Shown here piece by piece: positions 12,315-23,572 of a stretch of 64,000 nt of DNA. Origin of the DNA: Budorcas taxicolor (taxonomy: Eukaryota; Chordata; Mammalia; Artiodactyla; Bovidae); contig NC_068911.1 in assembly GCF_023091745.1 (NCBI RefSeq), positions 162,488,004-162,552,003 of the forward strand. The letters run 5' to 3'. The translations under genes and the position numbers were made by a program. Each line of letters opens with the position of its first letter. Positions within the stretch are counted from its first letter, which is position 1. A model generated the notes under the pieces. It worked only from the letters and a program-made list of their open reading frames with translations, did not search any database and had not been told where the DNA came from.

Positions 12315-15059
12315 AAAGGGAGGACAGGGTGTGTGGGGGCGGCAAATTACAGACTAGCGGTATGGAACTAGCAGCTATAAACTACTAAATATAAAACAGA
12401 TAAGCAACAAAGATTTACTATATAGTGTGGGAAATAATATCCAATATCTTATAATAACCAATAATGCAATAAAATAAGAAGGGCAGCCATCCAGAGGTCT
12501 CATTACTTCAGGAAAATGAAACAAAATCATGTAGACAGCTTGAGAACAGATGTAGACAATCAGTAATCAGTCTGGAGTTGACTGATGGGGTCAAGAAAGG
12601 GTAAAGAACAAAATAATTATTAAATTCAGTAAAAACAAACCTGACTAAGAAAGAAAAGTTCCTACAGACTCAAGAGTTAGCTGAGCAACGATCGTGAGTG
12701 GGGAAATGGACAGCATGTACCGCATGCGTTTGGTGAGTGAAGTGGCAGGGTAAATTTCCCATAAAAGGCACACACTAGTGCTCAAACTGAAAAAAATTCC
12801 AACAGATAAAGACCAGTGAGCACGTAATTAATACATACACAAGTAAACACAAAATGATCAGCTGCATGGGAGGGCAATGTGACAGAAAGACTACTACTTT
12901 TAATAATAAATTTTATATAGCTTGACTTTAAACTGAAAATAAGTACTGATTAATATGAAGGAAAAAAATGTTAGCAAGATACACACAGTAAGAGAGAGTC
13001 CCTAGGGATGGGATTAAGTGATTTTTTTTTTCTTCTTTGTTATGTTTTGGTATTTTTCTGGATTTTTCATTTTTAGTAACAAACATTTTACAATCGTAAG
13101 TATCAAAGTATTACAGAATACAGAGGCATGAATACGAAAGAGCATTTTTCATTTGATTTATATGTAAGTTTAGTAAAGAGCAATTTGGCTGATTAATCCT
13201 CATTCTGACTTGGTACATAAAAATACATACCAGGGTTGTTTAAAATTCAGAGTATAAAAGAATGCAAGCCTGAAAGAGGCCAATAATGTTTGCTTCCACT
13301 TAAAAGTCCTTTTTTTACTATCTGGCAACTATTTTTTTTAATTTATTTTTTAAAGCCTCAAAAATGTTAAGAAAACACTGTTGGTAATATGTGGTTACAT
13401 TTTAGAACTATGACAACTACTAAATTACTTCAACACTTGCCTTATAATATATAAAACTCTTAATACTCAATTCTTTTTCCTTTAAGCTTCTCACCCATTA
13501 CCTCACCAGGCTAAAAGATAATTCATTTTTCTTCAAACTCAGCAGGTATGGCCCTATAAGACCCAACGAGATAAAACCAAGAGTTTATTTTTATCAATAA
13601 GTTCTTCTGTCCTGCTCAACTCATTCTTCTTTCTTCTCTCCATGCTAGAGACCCAAAGTACCCTGTTTCAGACTGATGGAAAGAGTCCTAATCTTAGCAC
13701 AATTACCTTCCCAGAATTTGACATCTGCCTGGTTCTTGTCTAGTTCTAATAATGGCTACAGGCTGCATGCAAGTCACAGAAGAGTATGAAATTCAAGATG
13801 AAAATAAGCTAGTAACTATGGCTATGTTACTAATAATGTGCACATGATGGCCACTTTAAGTAATGAAGAGGAAACTAGAGCTACAAACAGATATTGCACT
13901 CAAAATATAACTTTAAATTTTTCTATAAATACATTCCATAATTAATCCCAGATTTGATCACAAACTGTTCCTTATAGGAAAGTCTATGCTATCCATCACC
14001 TTCTACTATTAAGACAGTATATACTTTGAACTAGTCAAATTACTGAAAAATTAGCCTAAAGAAAAGGTAGGCAGATTAAGCAGCATATTATAAGAATATC
14101 TTTACAAAGTATTTGTATCATTACACTGCCCCACTGGTTTTACATTTATGCTACAAAATGCGTAAGACTGCTAAGGTTAAACAAGTCACAGCAAGAAAAG
14201 TTTCCTCATGCAGATTAAAAACTGTCATACAACACCATCCCTCCTTGGGGTATTCTCAAGACTTCTATCAGTTAACACAAGGTGACCTCTGTTCCAGGGC
14301 CATTCTGATCAGCTGTAGCTGACAAGCCACAGGCTTCCAGAAGCCCATCACAAAGTGGCTGCTTCTCTAGTTTTCCTGCCTGCCCTAGTTCCTCCCCCAA
14401 AATTTGTTCAACAGTTGCCGAAGCAGCATAGCAGAAAAGCTCTTCCTGCCTAAGTGATCTGACTAAACACATCATTTCCAAAGTGAGTTCCACGGCCCAC
14501 TGTTGTCTTCCAAAGTAACAGGTGGTCAAACATTTATAAAATAATGGGTTAAGGAGACGTTACCTTAAGAATTCTTGCAGCTTTCAAGATGTGAAAGCAT
14601 ATCCTGAATCTCCCTGAGTAATATTTGGCCATGGCAAATGGTTTTACACAAAAGCATCAGGTAAGTACTGTTATTCCTACAATCTGGAAACAATCTGCTT
14701 TACCAGGAAGCTTTACTGAAGCCAACCAAATCTTAGAATAAGCCTATACCTGAGGAAACATATCACTTTCAAATTAACAGGTTCACTGATTCTTAAAAGT
14801 TGAAGAAAATCAATAATGTACCAAATCTGGAATGCCTTCTAACTCACAAAATATCCACTCCATTTTTTTAGTTAACTTACAGAAATTTTTCACCAGAGCT
14901 GCTCATCCACTGAATGACTGTAACCACTGGAGCTAATTCTGCCTCCAGATTAACATTAAATTAAAAAAAAAAATCAAATTCCCGATGCACACAAATGCCC
15001 TTCAAATCTATCACAACAATTCAAAATTCACCATTGCATATTTATATGGCACTTTAATT

Positions 15060-15190
15060 TCAAAGTTGTTTCTGCCTACATTCTTTCATTTATGGTTCAT
15101 CAGAATGAATATTATCATTCTGAGAAGAGATTAGGTAGCTATCATAATCGCAGTTCAATGATTTGCCAATGCCACAAAACTATTTTTTGG
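15060..15190 (-). repeat. MIR-like relic
   Basis: Weak match to MIR complement (attatcattctgagaagaga, gatttgccaatgccacaaaa). Boundaries uncertain. Confidence 0.35.
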
Positions 15191-15330
15191 TCTTCCAAAT
15201 CTAAACATAGCCACACCTTCAATTAATCAATAGCCAGGATGTGTATCAATCCTACAATTCTCAGAACAATGTTCTTGAATGCTTTAAGTCACTCAGTTTC
15301 AGTTATACACCCTAAATTTAGTGGCGCATT

Positions 15331-15439
15331 CTTACGTACTATAAGCGCTGTGCTATGTCTCTTCACATATATATTCATTCATCAAATAACTATTGTGCCT
15401 ATTTTATAATGAAAAGCTTACCAACTTTCTCAGACACCA
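15331..15439 (+). repeat. Arm A of a 94% identical inverted duplication
   Basis: 109 bp from cttacgtactataagcgc to ctttctcagacacca. Its reverse complement recurs at 15922-16028 with about six substitutions and one 2-bp gap. The right half lies in a MIR relic, so arm A looks like the source copy. Confidence 0.93.
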
Positions 15440-15500
15440 GATGATAAAATGGCAGAACTAGGATTCAAATCTAGGATTTTTAGCTCCATATTAAGAGCTC
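15400..15500 (-). repeat. MIR SINE relic
   Basis: Complement of MIR: ttttataatgaaaagcttac, gataaaatggcagaactagg, attcaaatctagg. Typical MIR core order. Confidence 0.65.
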
Positions 15501-15734
15501 TCTCTCCTCAAAATACCATTACTTGAAATCCAGGGATTCCTCTAAGATACCTCATCTTGCCTCTATATTCTTAAATAAAATTATCAAGTACTGCCAATTC
15601 TCTTGCAGTACTCTCTTGAAGCGACCCATTTAATCATGTTAAAACTCCCCCTGCCCCGATGACTGCAGGAAGCCTGTCTATATTGAGCTCATCCAATCTA
15701 TCAGTTCTCTGCACCCTAATCTCACCCTAAACTA

Positions 15735-16083
15735 CCTTGTGGAATCACATGACCTGGGTTTGACTCTTGGCTCTATCACTTGGTAGTTCTGTGACCCTGG
15801 ACAGGTAACTTGATCGAACTGACCCTGAATCTCCTTGTCTGTAAGATGGGACTATTACTACATGTCACACCACACAGGTAAATGAGATGATCCATGTTGT
15901 TTACGTACTATACGCATAAACTGGTGTCTGAGAAAGTTGGTAACCTTTTCATTGTAAAACAGGCACAAGTTATTTGATGAATGAATATATATGTGAAGAG
16001 ACATAGCACAGTGCTTGCAGTACGTAAGTACTATAAAGTTGTCAGGCCCTAGGAAGCACTTTAAATATTTGCTATTATTTCAT
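15735..16083 (+). repeat. MIR SINE relic, split by inverted-duplication arm B
   Basis: MIR head and core: gacctgggtttgactcttgg, gtgaccctggacaggtaact, tccttgtctgtaagatggga. A tail-like segment cactttaaatatttgctatt follows near 16060-16083. About 0.13 kb including arm B appears inserted between. Confidence 0.7.
15922..16028 (-). repeat. Arm B of the inverted duplication
   Basis: Reverse-complement copy of 15331-15439: tggtgtctgagaaagttgg ... catagcacagtgcttgcag ... tacgtaag. Roughly 94% identity is far above that between unrelated MIR copies. A ttacgtactata motif of arm A is also repeated directly at 15901-15912. Confidence 0.93.
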
Positions 16084-16241
16084 CTTGAAATATTTTTCAC
16101 TTAATACTTGTAAAGAAGTAAACACGCAGTTAATGCTATAATATGGATCTCTGGGTCAACCAGTATTATTCATCCCTAAAGATGAATCAATACTAGTAAA
16201 GACGGATCAAATAAAAGTTCACCTCCTCTGGGAGATCCTAC

Positions 16242-16267
16242 TTGGATCATTACTCTTAATGATCCAA
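16242..16267. repeat. Perfect 11-bp hairpin
   Basis: ttggatcatta and taatgatccaa flank a four-base ctct loop. Confidence 0.85.
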
Positions 16268-16364
16268 ATAGGTTGCAAGAGCAAAACACAAAGAACAATG
16301 GGTGAAAAATAAGTGACACAGCAAACGAAATAAAGGTTTCATAGGCATACATACCCCTATCTTC

Positions 16365-16510
16365 AAATCCTAACTCTTGTCACTTAGGAGATATGTTACT
16401 CTGGCAAGTTATTTCACCTCCCTGGAATACATTTCCTTAGTAACTATTAACAAGCACCGATTTTTCTGAAAATTAAATGAGATTGCATTTGTAAAATACT
16501 AGGCACTTTT
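16365..16510 (+). repeat. MIR SINE relic
   Basis: caaatcctaactcttgtcac, tctggcaagttatttcacct, gaaaattaaatgagattgca and aaatactaggcac follow the MIR order. Confidence 0.6.
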
Positions 16511-16832
16511 AAATGTGAAACAAATGCTGGTTCCCGTCTCTTGTTTCAACAGCTTAGGCTATAATTAGAGCTTAGAAGCAGGATAGTGGCAATTAAAATG
16601 GGAAAGTGATATCAGTGACCACAAAACACACATAGATTTTGTGAATATAAGAAAAAAAATTACGAAGTGAGTTTTAAACACTACTCCGTCAGATGTGATC
16701 ATGTGCAGTGAGTACAGCAGCATATCTGGGCTTGGTTTCATTATGGCACAGTGGCAGCATCAACACCTTGGGGCTTTCTGTTTGAGAGCAACCGCACAAC
16801 CAAGGGAATCTGGCTGGTTAGTCACTGACAGA

Positions 16833-17130
16833 AGGGACTTCCTTTGTGGTCCAGTGACTGAGAATCTGCCTGCCAATGCAGAAGACATGGGCTGGATCCT
16901 TGGTCCAAGAGGATCCCACATGCCTCCGAGAGCAACTAAGCCCCTGCACCAAACTACTGCGCCCACATGCCCTAGAGCCTGTGCCCTGCAACAAAAGAAG
17001 CCACTGCAGTGACAAGACCACACACCGCAACTGAAGAGTAGCCCCCCAACCTGCTGCAACTAGAGTCAACCCGTGCACAGCAATGAGGATCCACTGCAGA
17101 TAAAAATAAGTAAAAAATAATAATAAAAAA
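16833..17130 (+). mobile_element. CHR-type tRNA-derived SINE
   Basis: Cetartiodactyl CHR SINE: gacttcctttgtggtccagtg head, gccctgcaacaaaagaagcc and accgcaactgaagagtagcc body, and an A-rich tail ending near 17130. ORFs across it are fortuitous. Confidence 0.88.
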
Positions 17131-17297
17131 AAGCAGACACAAGAAGAGGTATAAAGGTGGAGATAACGTCAATTCTCAAGAAAGCCTTGTCAGGACCAGT
17201 GGACAAACTGCTGTCCCTTTTTATTGAACCTTTTATTTCCTTCTGACTTTAAGATATAGATTCTAATCTTCACCCAATATTTAAATTCAAATTCAAA

Positions 17298-17485
17298 TAG
17301 TTCAGTGGTAAAGAATATGCCTGCAAACGCAGGAAACAAGGGTTCAATCCCTACTGCAGGAAGACTCCCTGGAGGAGGAAACCCAGTGCAGTATTCTCGG
17401 CTGGAGAATCCCGAAGATAGAGGAGCCTGGCTGGTTACTGTCCATGGGGTTGCAGAGTGGGACACAATTTGAGCAACTAAGCATG
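17298..17485 (+). mobile_element. Bov-tA SINE, diverged
   Basis: tagttcagtggtaaagaata, gggttcaatccctactgcag and gcctggctggttactgtcca. The 5' head is partly lost. Confidence 0.85.
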
Positions 17486-18748
17486 CACGCACACAATGCG
17501 TATTTAAAATACCAAATAGAACAGTTTCTATGACCTAAGAGTCAAAGAGGTTACCTTCAAATAACCCTATGAGACAGATTAAACATAAAATTTTATAATA
17601 GTCTACTAATATTCTGGCCAAAGTTTCACTAATAATGAATCAACTGGATTAATAGTTTATTGACTGCAGGATTCAACTATACAGAGCTAACAGCGTGGAT
17701 TCAACACTAGGTTAGGCTGATTCCATATGACTGATACTTTGACCACAACAGAAGTAGACACAGTATAAAATCTTCTAATAGCCAAAAAATGGTCTACACA
17801 TATGAAAACATGGATCTGAAATTTTCCAAGAGGGCTCAAAAGGAAAAAAGATGGTCAAAAACAAGCTTCCAGGTTCAATATTACAAAAATGAAATGCTTT
17901 AAAAATCACAGATAAGTGCTGTATTATTCTCTGTATTTGTGCCTTTTAGATTTCTCAAAATAGAAAAAAAAAAAAAAAGGCACTTCAGCATTATAGTAAT
18001 CGTAATTGAAGAGGGTCCCCATCATTTCTAATCAGTTTTAATAAAATGAACATCTGGCTTCCTGAAGTTGATCTTTTCTTTTTTTAAAAAAAAAAAAGAG
18101 AGAGGAAGAAAAGTGCCTCAAGATACCTTTCTCTTATCTAGTTTCTTTGCTTGGATGTATTATTGTCAAACATTATTAGTTTTTTCTACTCTACTATACT
18201 GTTCAAGAAGGCAAAATTCTTCCCCATTTACCTAGGAGCCGTAGCCCAGTGCCTTGTAACACTGAGGTATTCATTTTTAAACTAAACTCCTTTAAGGCCA
18301 TAAAATATTACCTATGAATGAGGTTTAAAACTAAGGTACATTTATATTCTAATAATGTAGCTCAGAGCTTCCACACATCAACAATGTACAATACCAAAAA
18401 GGAATGTTTGATCTCCAACTGTGGTCCTAACCACCTCATAACAAGGAGTTATGTTTCTGGTTAAAGGAGAAAAACTAACTTGCTGCCCTACTCTGACATC
18501 AGAAAATAAGCAGCAAACACTGCAAAGATAAAGATACAGACACTAAAACATGACAGTTTACTAATAAGGCAGTAGCATTCCCTATCCATCTCCATAAAAC
18601 CAAATGGGGTAAATCAATTATTAGACACTGTTATGTACAGATACAGGTACAGTAATAAATCTAAAACTGCCTTGGATGCGCCCAACTTGAAAACCTGACA
18701 AACCAAAGGAAATTTTCTTTAATTAAAAAACCTTTCCAGTAAACTTAC

Positions 18749-19551
18749 TTGCTAATTTGGCCTGTAATCCGGAAGGTCCAGGTTTGGATGCCTCTGACTT
18801 AGAAGACCCTGGAAGAGACAGTTTTGTTTTAGGAAGGCTAACTTTAGGGCTGAAGCGAGCAGCCCAATCGAATTTTGAAGAGCCACCAGTTTTACTCTGT
18901 TCCTTTTCCCTGCTGCTTCTTCTGGGGCTGGGACTGGATGCTGAGCGGGAACGCCTGGCCTTGTTCTGGTCTTTTCCTTGTTTCACCCTGGCACCTGGTG
19001 GAACAGCAGAAGAGGCCGAGGCAACGGCAGAGGACGAGGAGGAGGTCGAGGCAGCGGACGACGAGTCGGTGATGGTGCTACACCCAGCTTTGGCTGAGGC
19101 GGCCGATTTTGAAGCCAGCTTGGTAGGTTTTGCAGATCTCTCTTCGGCACCAGTGGCTTCAGACACAGAAGCACTCTTTATACAAGAACTCTCTGTCCTC
19201 TTTCTTTTCTGACTCCGTGAACCAGCAGCGGCCCCACTCTTTCTGGTATGAGCCTTGCTCGTGGATGGAGATGGTGCAGATTTCAGTTGTGGCTCCTGGT
19301 CTAAGTGTCTCTTCTTTGACTTACTATGTGGCTTACTCGTTTCCGAGGGAGATTCAGTATGCTGAAGTGCTTTGGGTTTTTTGGCAGAGCTAGGAGAATT
19401 GGTCCTGTTGTAGTCTGGACTAGCACTGCGTTTCACTCCTCGAGAATTGTCTTTCTTAGGCACCTGCCCCGTTTTCTGCTTTTCTGAAGTATTGGCTCTG
19501 TCTGGATCCTCTGGTTGTGGGACTATGACAACAGATGACGAACTGCAGCTT
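18749..19551 (-). CDS. TRIP12: TRIP12 large N-terminal coding exon (residues about 33-301)
   Basis: Main N-terminal exon of TRIP12, 803 bp: one base completing an Arg codon, 267 codons, one base left over. The acceptor is ...CCTCTTAG and the donor GCAA|GTAAGT is near-perfect. It begins SCSSSSVVIVPQPEDPDRAN, continues VPKKDNSRGVKRSASPDYN, and ends PSGLQAKLA. It encodes an intrinsically disordered region rich in Ser, Lys, Arg and Ala: basic clusters KKRHLD and SQKRKRTES that resemble nuclear localisation signals, a poly-Ser/Ala tract, an RS-like stretch (ARRSRSASSPSPRRSSREK) and the FDWAARFSPKVSLPKTKLSL segment. This part is known to mediate nuclear and chromatin association of TRIP12, not ubiquitin transfer. 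Frame is intact. Compared with the human protein as I remember it there are only scattered substitutions. Confidence 0.98.
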
Positions 19552-20393
19552 CTAAGAGGTTAGATAAGAAAAGAGTTAGTATCAGCCCGTCATCATAAAA
19601 CCTGTCCTAATACACTTACATTAATTTCTCAAGTCCATGGAAATAAGATTTTTTTAAGTGCTAACGTATTCCTGGTAAGTCTAGTAACTAAACAAACACA
19701 GGCTTGCAAATGGTTCAACACTGCAAAAAAATAAAGGGGAGGAGCGGACAGGGAGATACTTTAGAGGGTAAAATATTAAAAGGTCAGGTTCATTCTTTAG
19801 CTCAAAGATGACTGACACCAATACTCCTAATCACAACACAAAAATTAGGATTACCAAAAAAAAAGGATGCTTTTTTGGTAGTTCAGAACCAGTTTAAACT
19901 ATAATCTTGATACTGTTTACAAGCGCAACTTGTTATAGCTTAAAGTAAATAAGCATTAACATACACATTTATAAAATGAAGGTTAAAAAGTTTTTTACTG
20001 TGGTATCAAATATTTACAGTTATATTCTTTTCTAAAGACTCCTATCAGTTAGATCTTAAATCACTGACAATTAAAAAAAAAAAAAACAAGAAAAATGGAT
20101 TTTAAAATGGCACTGCAGATGCCTGTAATGGTTTGTCAAGCAAAAGGAGAAACTCAGGCAAAGGGAGAAACCTGCAGGTCTCTGATCAAGGAGAATAAAA
20201 GCACTGCCTAGGCGATGTTGCATTGACATCACTGCAGAGGTGATACACCGTTCCTCCTAAAAGTTACATCCACAGAATGACGAAAACACATATCACAACA
20301 TTTTGGCATAACCTGGTATGTTTTAATATTAGGCAATGATTCAAATGCAAATAACTCTGCCTTGAAAAATGGATAAGCAATGTGAAGTTTTAC
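19552..20393 (-). other. TRIP12: TRIP12 intron between cassette exon and large exon
   Basis: 842 bp, AT-rich, with A runs near 19855-19863 and 20072-20085. No repeat recognised; no other open segment with splice sites. Confidence 0.85.
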
Positions 20394-20519
20394 CTTTTAG
20401 AAAGGTGTCCCCTTGACAGTTCAGAAGTAGTATTAGACTGCACTTTGGGTGCCTTAGAATTAGATTTTCTACTCTCAGGAGGGCTATATCCCTTATGTTT
20501 TGCCTGCCCTAAATGTGAC
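20394..20519 (-). CDS. TRIP12: TRIP12 in-frame cassette exon (42 codons)
   Basis: 126-bp exon with acceptor ...CGCTGACAG, preceded by a T-rich tract, and donor AAAAG|GTAAAA. Its first base completes the AG left by the first coding exon (Arg). Then come 41 codons, SHLGQAKHKGYSPPESR... to ...LSRGHLSK, and a final AG completed by the A of the large exon (Arg). It can therefore be skipped or included without changing frame, and the junction Arg-Ser-Cys is restored either way. I recall that longer TRIP12 isoforms carry a segment of this kind at this place; that is from memory and unchecked. The peptide is polar, Ser/Lys-rich and without a known fold, and would lengthen the disordered N-terminus. 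It is isoform-specific if spliced as inferred. Confidence 0.88.
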
Positions 20520-22149
20520 CTGTCAGCGGAAAACCAAAACAGAAATCTATCAGGAAAAGGAGATGCAAATACAACACTGAAAGTGAAATATTTCTTCATC
20601 CAAAAAAAAAAAGCCTCCCAATTCATTATTGATCCTATCCTTTTCCCAAATATTTCTATAATTAATTATTCTATCAAATAATCTGGCCAAAGATATTACC
20701 TTTTAGAACCAATCCCCTCAATACCCAAGAGTTAATGTTTTTTTATAACCAGTTGCTTAATATCGTATAGCAATATTACAGTTGCTTAAGCAATAATGCA
20801 TTTTCAGCAATTAAGATACTCAAATATGTCCAATTTTTGCAAAACACAAATCTAGGCTTTAGATCTAAACACTCCTTTAACAGACAATGTAACTATAATA
20901 GCTTAAAGGGTTTACAGTAAATGCAATTTGTGATCCCTACAATGATACTCATCACAGATTTGTGCATTGTAATTCAGGTTCGCACAATAAATGCAGAAGC
21001 GGATAGAGTCAATTCTCAAACTGATTTTACACAGAAAATCATTAAAAGCACTAAAAACAGTTAACAAGCTTACATGAAATCAATGGTGATATTTACTATG
21101 AATTTAAAGCACTAACTAGTAGAAAGTACACCAAAACCAAGTCCTAGATAAAGAGATAAAGAATTTGCCACAAAATATTCCAAACACATTCATAACAATT
21201 GTACCATTGATACATGGTTGGATTATATTTATAGTAATTCAAATCCTGATGCTGCACTGTTTTAAGAGCAAGTTTGAGGGATATGAAGAAACTTTTCAGT
21301 TGTTAAGATTTTTTAACCTCTGGCAAAGGTCACATGAGATTTACACAAGCAAAAGAAGCATGCATGAATATATACCCTTGAAAAGCTGGTGTTTCAGACG
21401 AGAAATATTAAGGTTAATAGATTCAACTTATGTAATTCATGGCCAACATCCACCCTTCATGTAAATAACATAAAAAAGCATATTCTAATGAGAGCAACAA
21501 AGTTTCATTAATACTAAAGCTGTTTATTTTGTTTAAAATTTTTTTTCAAGTCTTTCATTTTGAACATGATCTCAAAGGAATTAGAAATAAGTCACCGAAC
21601 ACCTCATATGACAACTCCATCTAAATGTACCAGGATGCCATACAGTTCTCAATGTATCATATATGTTCCATCACCTCTTCAAAAAGTTAATCTAAGGTTT
21701 CTAGTCTCAATGTCTTTCTTTCATTTTTGAAGAAGAACTCAATACTGGATTCTTGAAAGAAGATATGACATTAGCTTCTCAGTGAATATTTCTCAGGTTC
21801 ATACTATTATTTTCTTTTTTAAGGTTCTAATCCATAACACAATAGTATTCTCTAAACATTTAACTGGATCAACTACTAAAAAACTACAGTAACCTATAGG
21901 CTTTCATGTATCTTAGTCTTTGATGATTTTTCCTTCCAGGGTATATGTTATATTTTCTGAGTGTATCCAAGCTGAACCTTGTAGAATTTTATATATTATA
22001 ATTTAGTCTTTATTTTTCCTATATATTCTTACACTGGCAGACTGATAATTTTGCTTTCTCCCATGAGTTTCTTATCAGGAGATTTAGTTTCCAAAAGCTG
22101 CTTTTGTTTTTGTTTCATTTCTAGTTTCAGATATGAGAGTTCTGATAGT

Positions 22150-22362
22150 TTAGCCACCTGATGTGAAGAATCAACTCACTGGAAAAGACCCTGAGGCTGG
22201 CAAAGACTGAGGGGAGGAGGAGGATGAGATGATTGGATGGCATCACCAACTCAATGGATACCAGTTTGAGCAAACTCCAGGAAATAGTGAAAGACAGGGA
22301 AGCCTGGCTTGCTCAGTTTATGGGGTCCCAAACAAACAGTCACGACTTAGCAACTGAACAAC
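22150..22362 (+). mobile_element. BovB/ART2A tail fragment
   Basis: ccacctgatgtgaagaatca, gaaaagaccctgaggctgg, tggatggcatcaccaactca and acgacttagcaactgaacaa: old, diverged BovB 3' end. Confidence 0.85.
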
Positions 22363-22933
22363 AACTCTTTTTTAAAGGAGTAAGATTGAGCAAATTCTCA
22401 AATCACTTCATAGTTACTTTTTAGAAAGGAAAGTAAAATATTGTTTTCAGGTATACAATTTACTATCCATGGAATACAATTTACTATCCTTGGAATAATA
22501 TTTATAAATTATGTCATTCCGGTTCTCTACGTTCTTATTTTTTTTAAAGTTTGCTGTAATCTTTTAAATGAATCACAATTTCTAATTCATTTCATAGTAA
22601 AATTTAAATAGTCCTTGAAAATTTTTAAATCATGTTAAAAGAAAATCTTATCAGTTCAAAGCTAGACAACTTTGTGATAATGTTCAAGTAGTTAAGTATT
22701 TAAATGCCAATCCCAGAAAAAAAAAAAAAAAGACATAATATATTTCTAAGTATCAGTAAGTCTCACACAGTAGAGGTAGCAGTCTTCCTTTCCTCCACCC
22801 AAATAAATCATTCTCTGGTTTTAAAACATATTGAAACTTATAGCCACCCAAACCCACTCCTGCAGTTTTCATGCCCTTATTCATCACCTTCAAGGAACTA
22901 AAGAACATAGCAGGTAGTCTCAATGTGTATCAA

Positions 22934-22976
22934 AGAGGAGGGGGAGAGAAGGGAGGGGAGGAGAAAAAGAAAGAAA
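22934..22976 (+). repeat. Purine-rich GA tract
   Basis: Almost pure G/A run of about 43 bases (aggagggggagagaaggg...), a low-complexity polypurine stretch. Confidence 0.85.
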
Positions 22977-23157
22977 ATGATGTCCAATCATTCAAGAAAG
23001 TGAGGCTCACAAAACTGGCTTCAATCCCATACTGATCTGATTGGATTAATAACTTTCCTGAAATTATTTTAGGTGTGATATTCTCACTGAGGCCTGGTGA
23101 AACAAATATTTTCAAATATTACAAAATAATGATCTTTATGTCCTTCTGACCATTCTT

Positions 23158-23363
23158 TGGTGGTGGTGGTTCAGCTGCTCGATTTTGTCCCGATTCTTGC
23201 GACCACGTGAATTGCAGCCTGCCAGACTCCTCTGTCCATGAGCTTTCCCAGGCAAGAATACTGGAGTGGGCTGCCATTTCCTATCATCCAGACTCAGAGA
23301 TCAAACCCTCATCTCCTGCACTGCAGGCATATTCTTTACTGCTGAGCCACTAGGGAAGACCCT
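23158..23363 (-). mobile_element. Bov-tA SINE with imperfect target-site duplication
   Basis: Reverse Bov-tA. The flanking 12-mers ctgaccattctt (23146) and ctgactattgtt (23364) differ at two positions, indicating an older insertion. Confidence 0.9.
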
Positions 23364-23384
23364 CTGACTATTGTTCAGCACGGT

Positions 23385-23572
23385 CTAATATATTTTCTGT
23401 AAAAGGTAGTAAATACTTCCAGTTTTGTGGTGGTACTACGTGTCACAGAAGCAGGTATAAATAACACATAAACAAATGGGCACAGCTATGTTCTAACCAA
23501 ATTTTTATTTACAAAAGCAGGCAGTAGGCTGGATCTGGCCAGTGGCTTACCACAAGAGGAGTAGGCAACCAG
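23385..23572 (+). repeat. hAT-Charlie-type nonautonomous DNA transposon relic
   Basis: ttctgtaaaaggtagtaaat, caaatgggcacagctatgtt, atttttatttacaaaagcag and gtaggctggatctggccagt follow the order of a common mammalian hAT MITE. I cannot fix the exact subfamily. Confidence 0.55.

Larger units (their letters stand above)
11775..12475 (+). repeat. L1 3' end, interrupted by (CA)n and Bov-tA
   Basis: L1 tail motifs: tttcaacagccaagacacag, actcagccataaaaaagaat, agtgacataagtcagacaga, then tttactatatagtgtgggaa after the SINE at 12115-12314. Confidence 0.75.
3656..18748 (-). other. TRIP12: TRIP12 intron (15.1 kb)
   Basis: Large intron. Recognisable content: Bov-tA SINEs, five BovB/ART2A 3' pieces or halves of pairs, L1 copies, a CHR SINE, MIR relics and an inverted duplication (15331-16028). 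The stretches 3700-4640, 8570-9280, 10450-11770, 12480-15050 and 17490-18740 are AT-rich sequence in which I see no gene or clear repeat. Confidence 0.8.

Noticed and set aside
14272..14529. 85-codon minus-strand ORF (WAVELTLEMMCLVRSLRQEE...)
   Set aside because: No family recognised, no convincing splice sites or promoter, and it sits in AT-rich intron with MIR-age repeats nearby. Possibly an unrecognised old repeat.
16695..17012. Overlapping ORFs on both strands near 16.7-17.1 kb
   Set aside because: They are readings of a CHR SINE.
18757..19212. 151-codon plus-strand ORF with acidic and Glu/Ala-rich stretches
   Set aside because: It is the antisense shadow of the TRIP12 large exon. The minus strand is in phase with flanking exons and matches TRIP12, and the low-complexity Ser/Ala codons create the open antisense frame.
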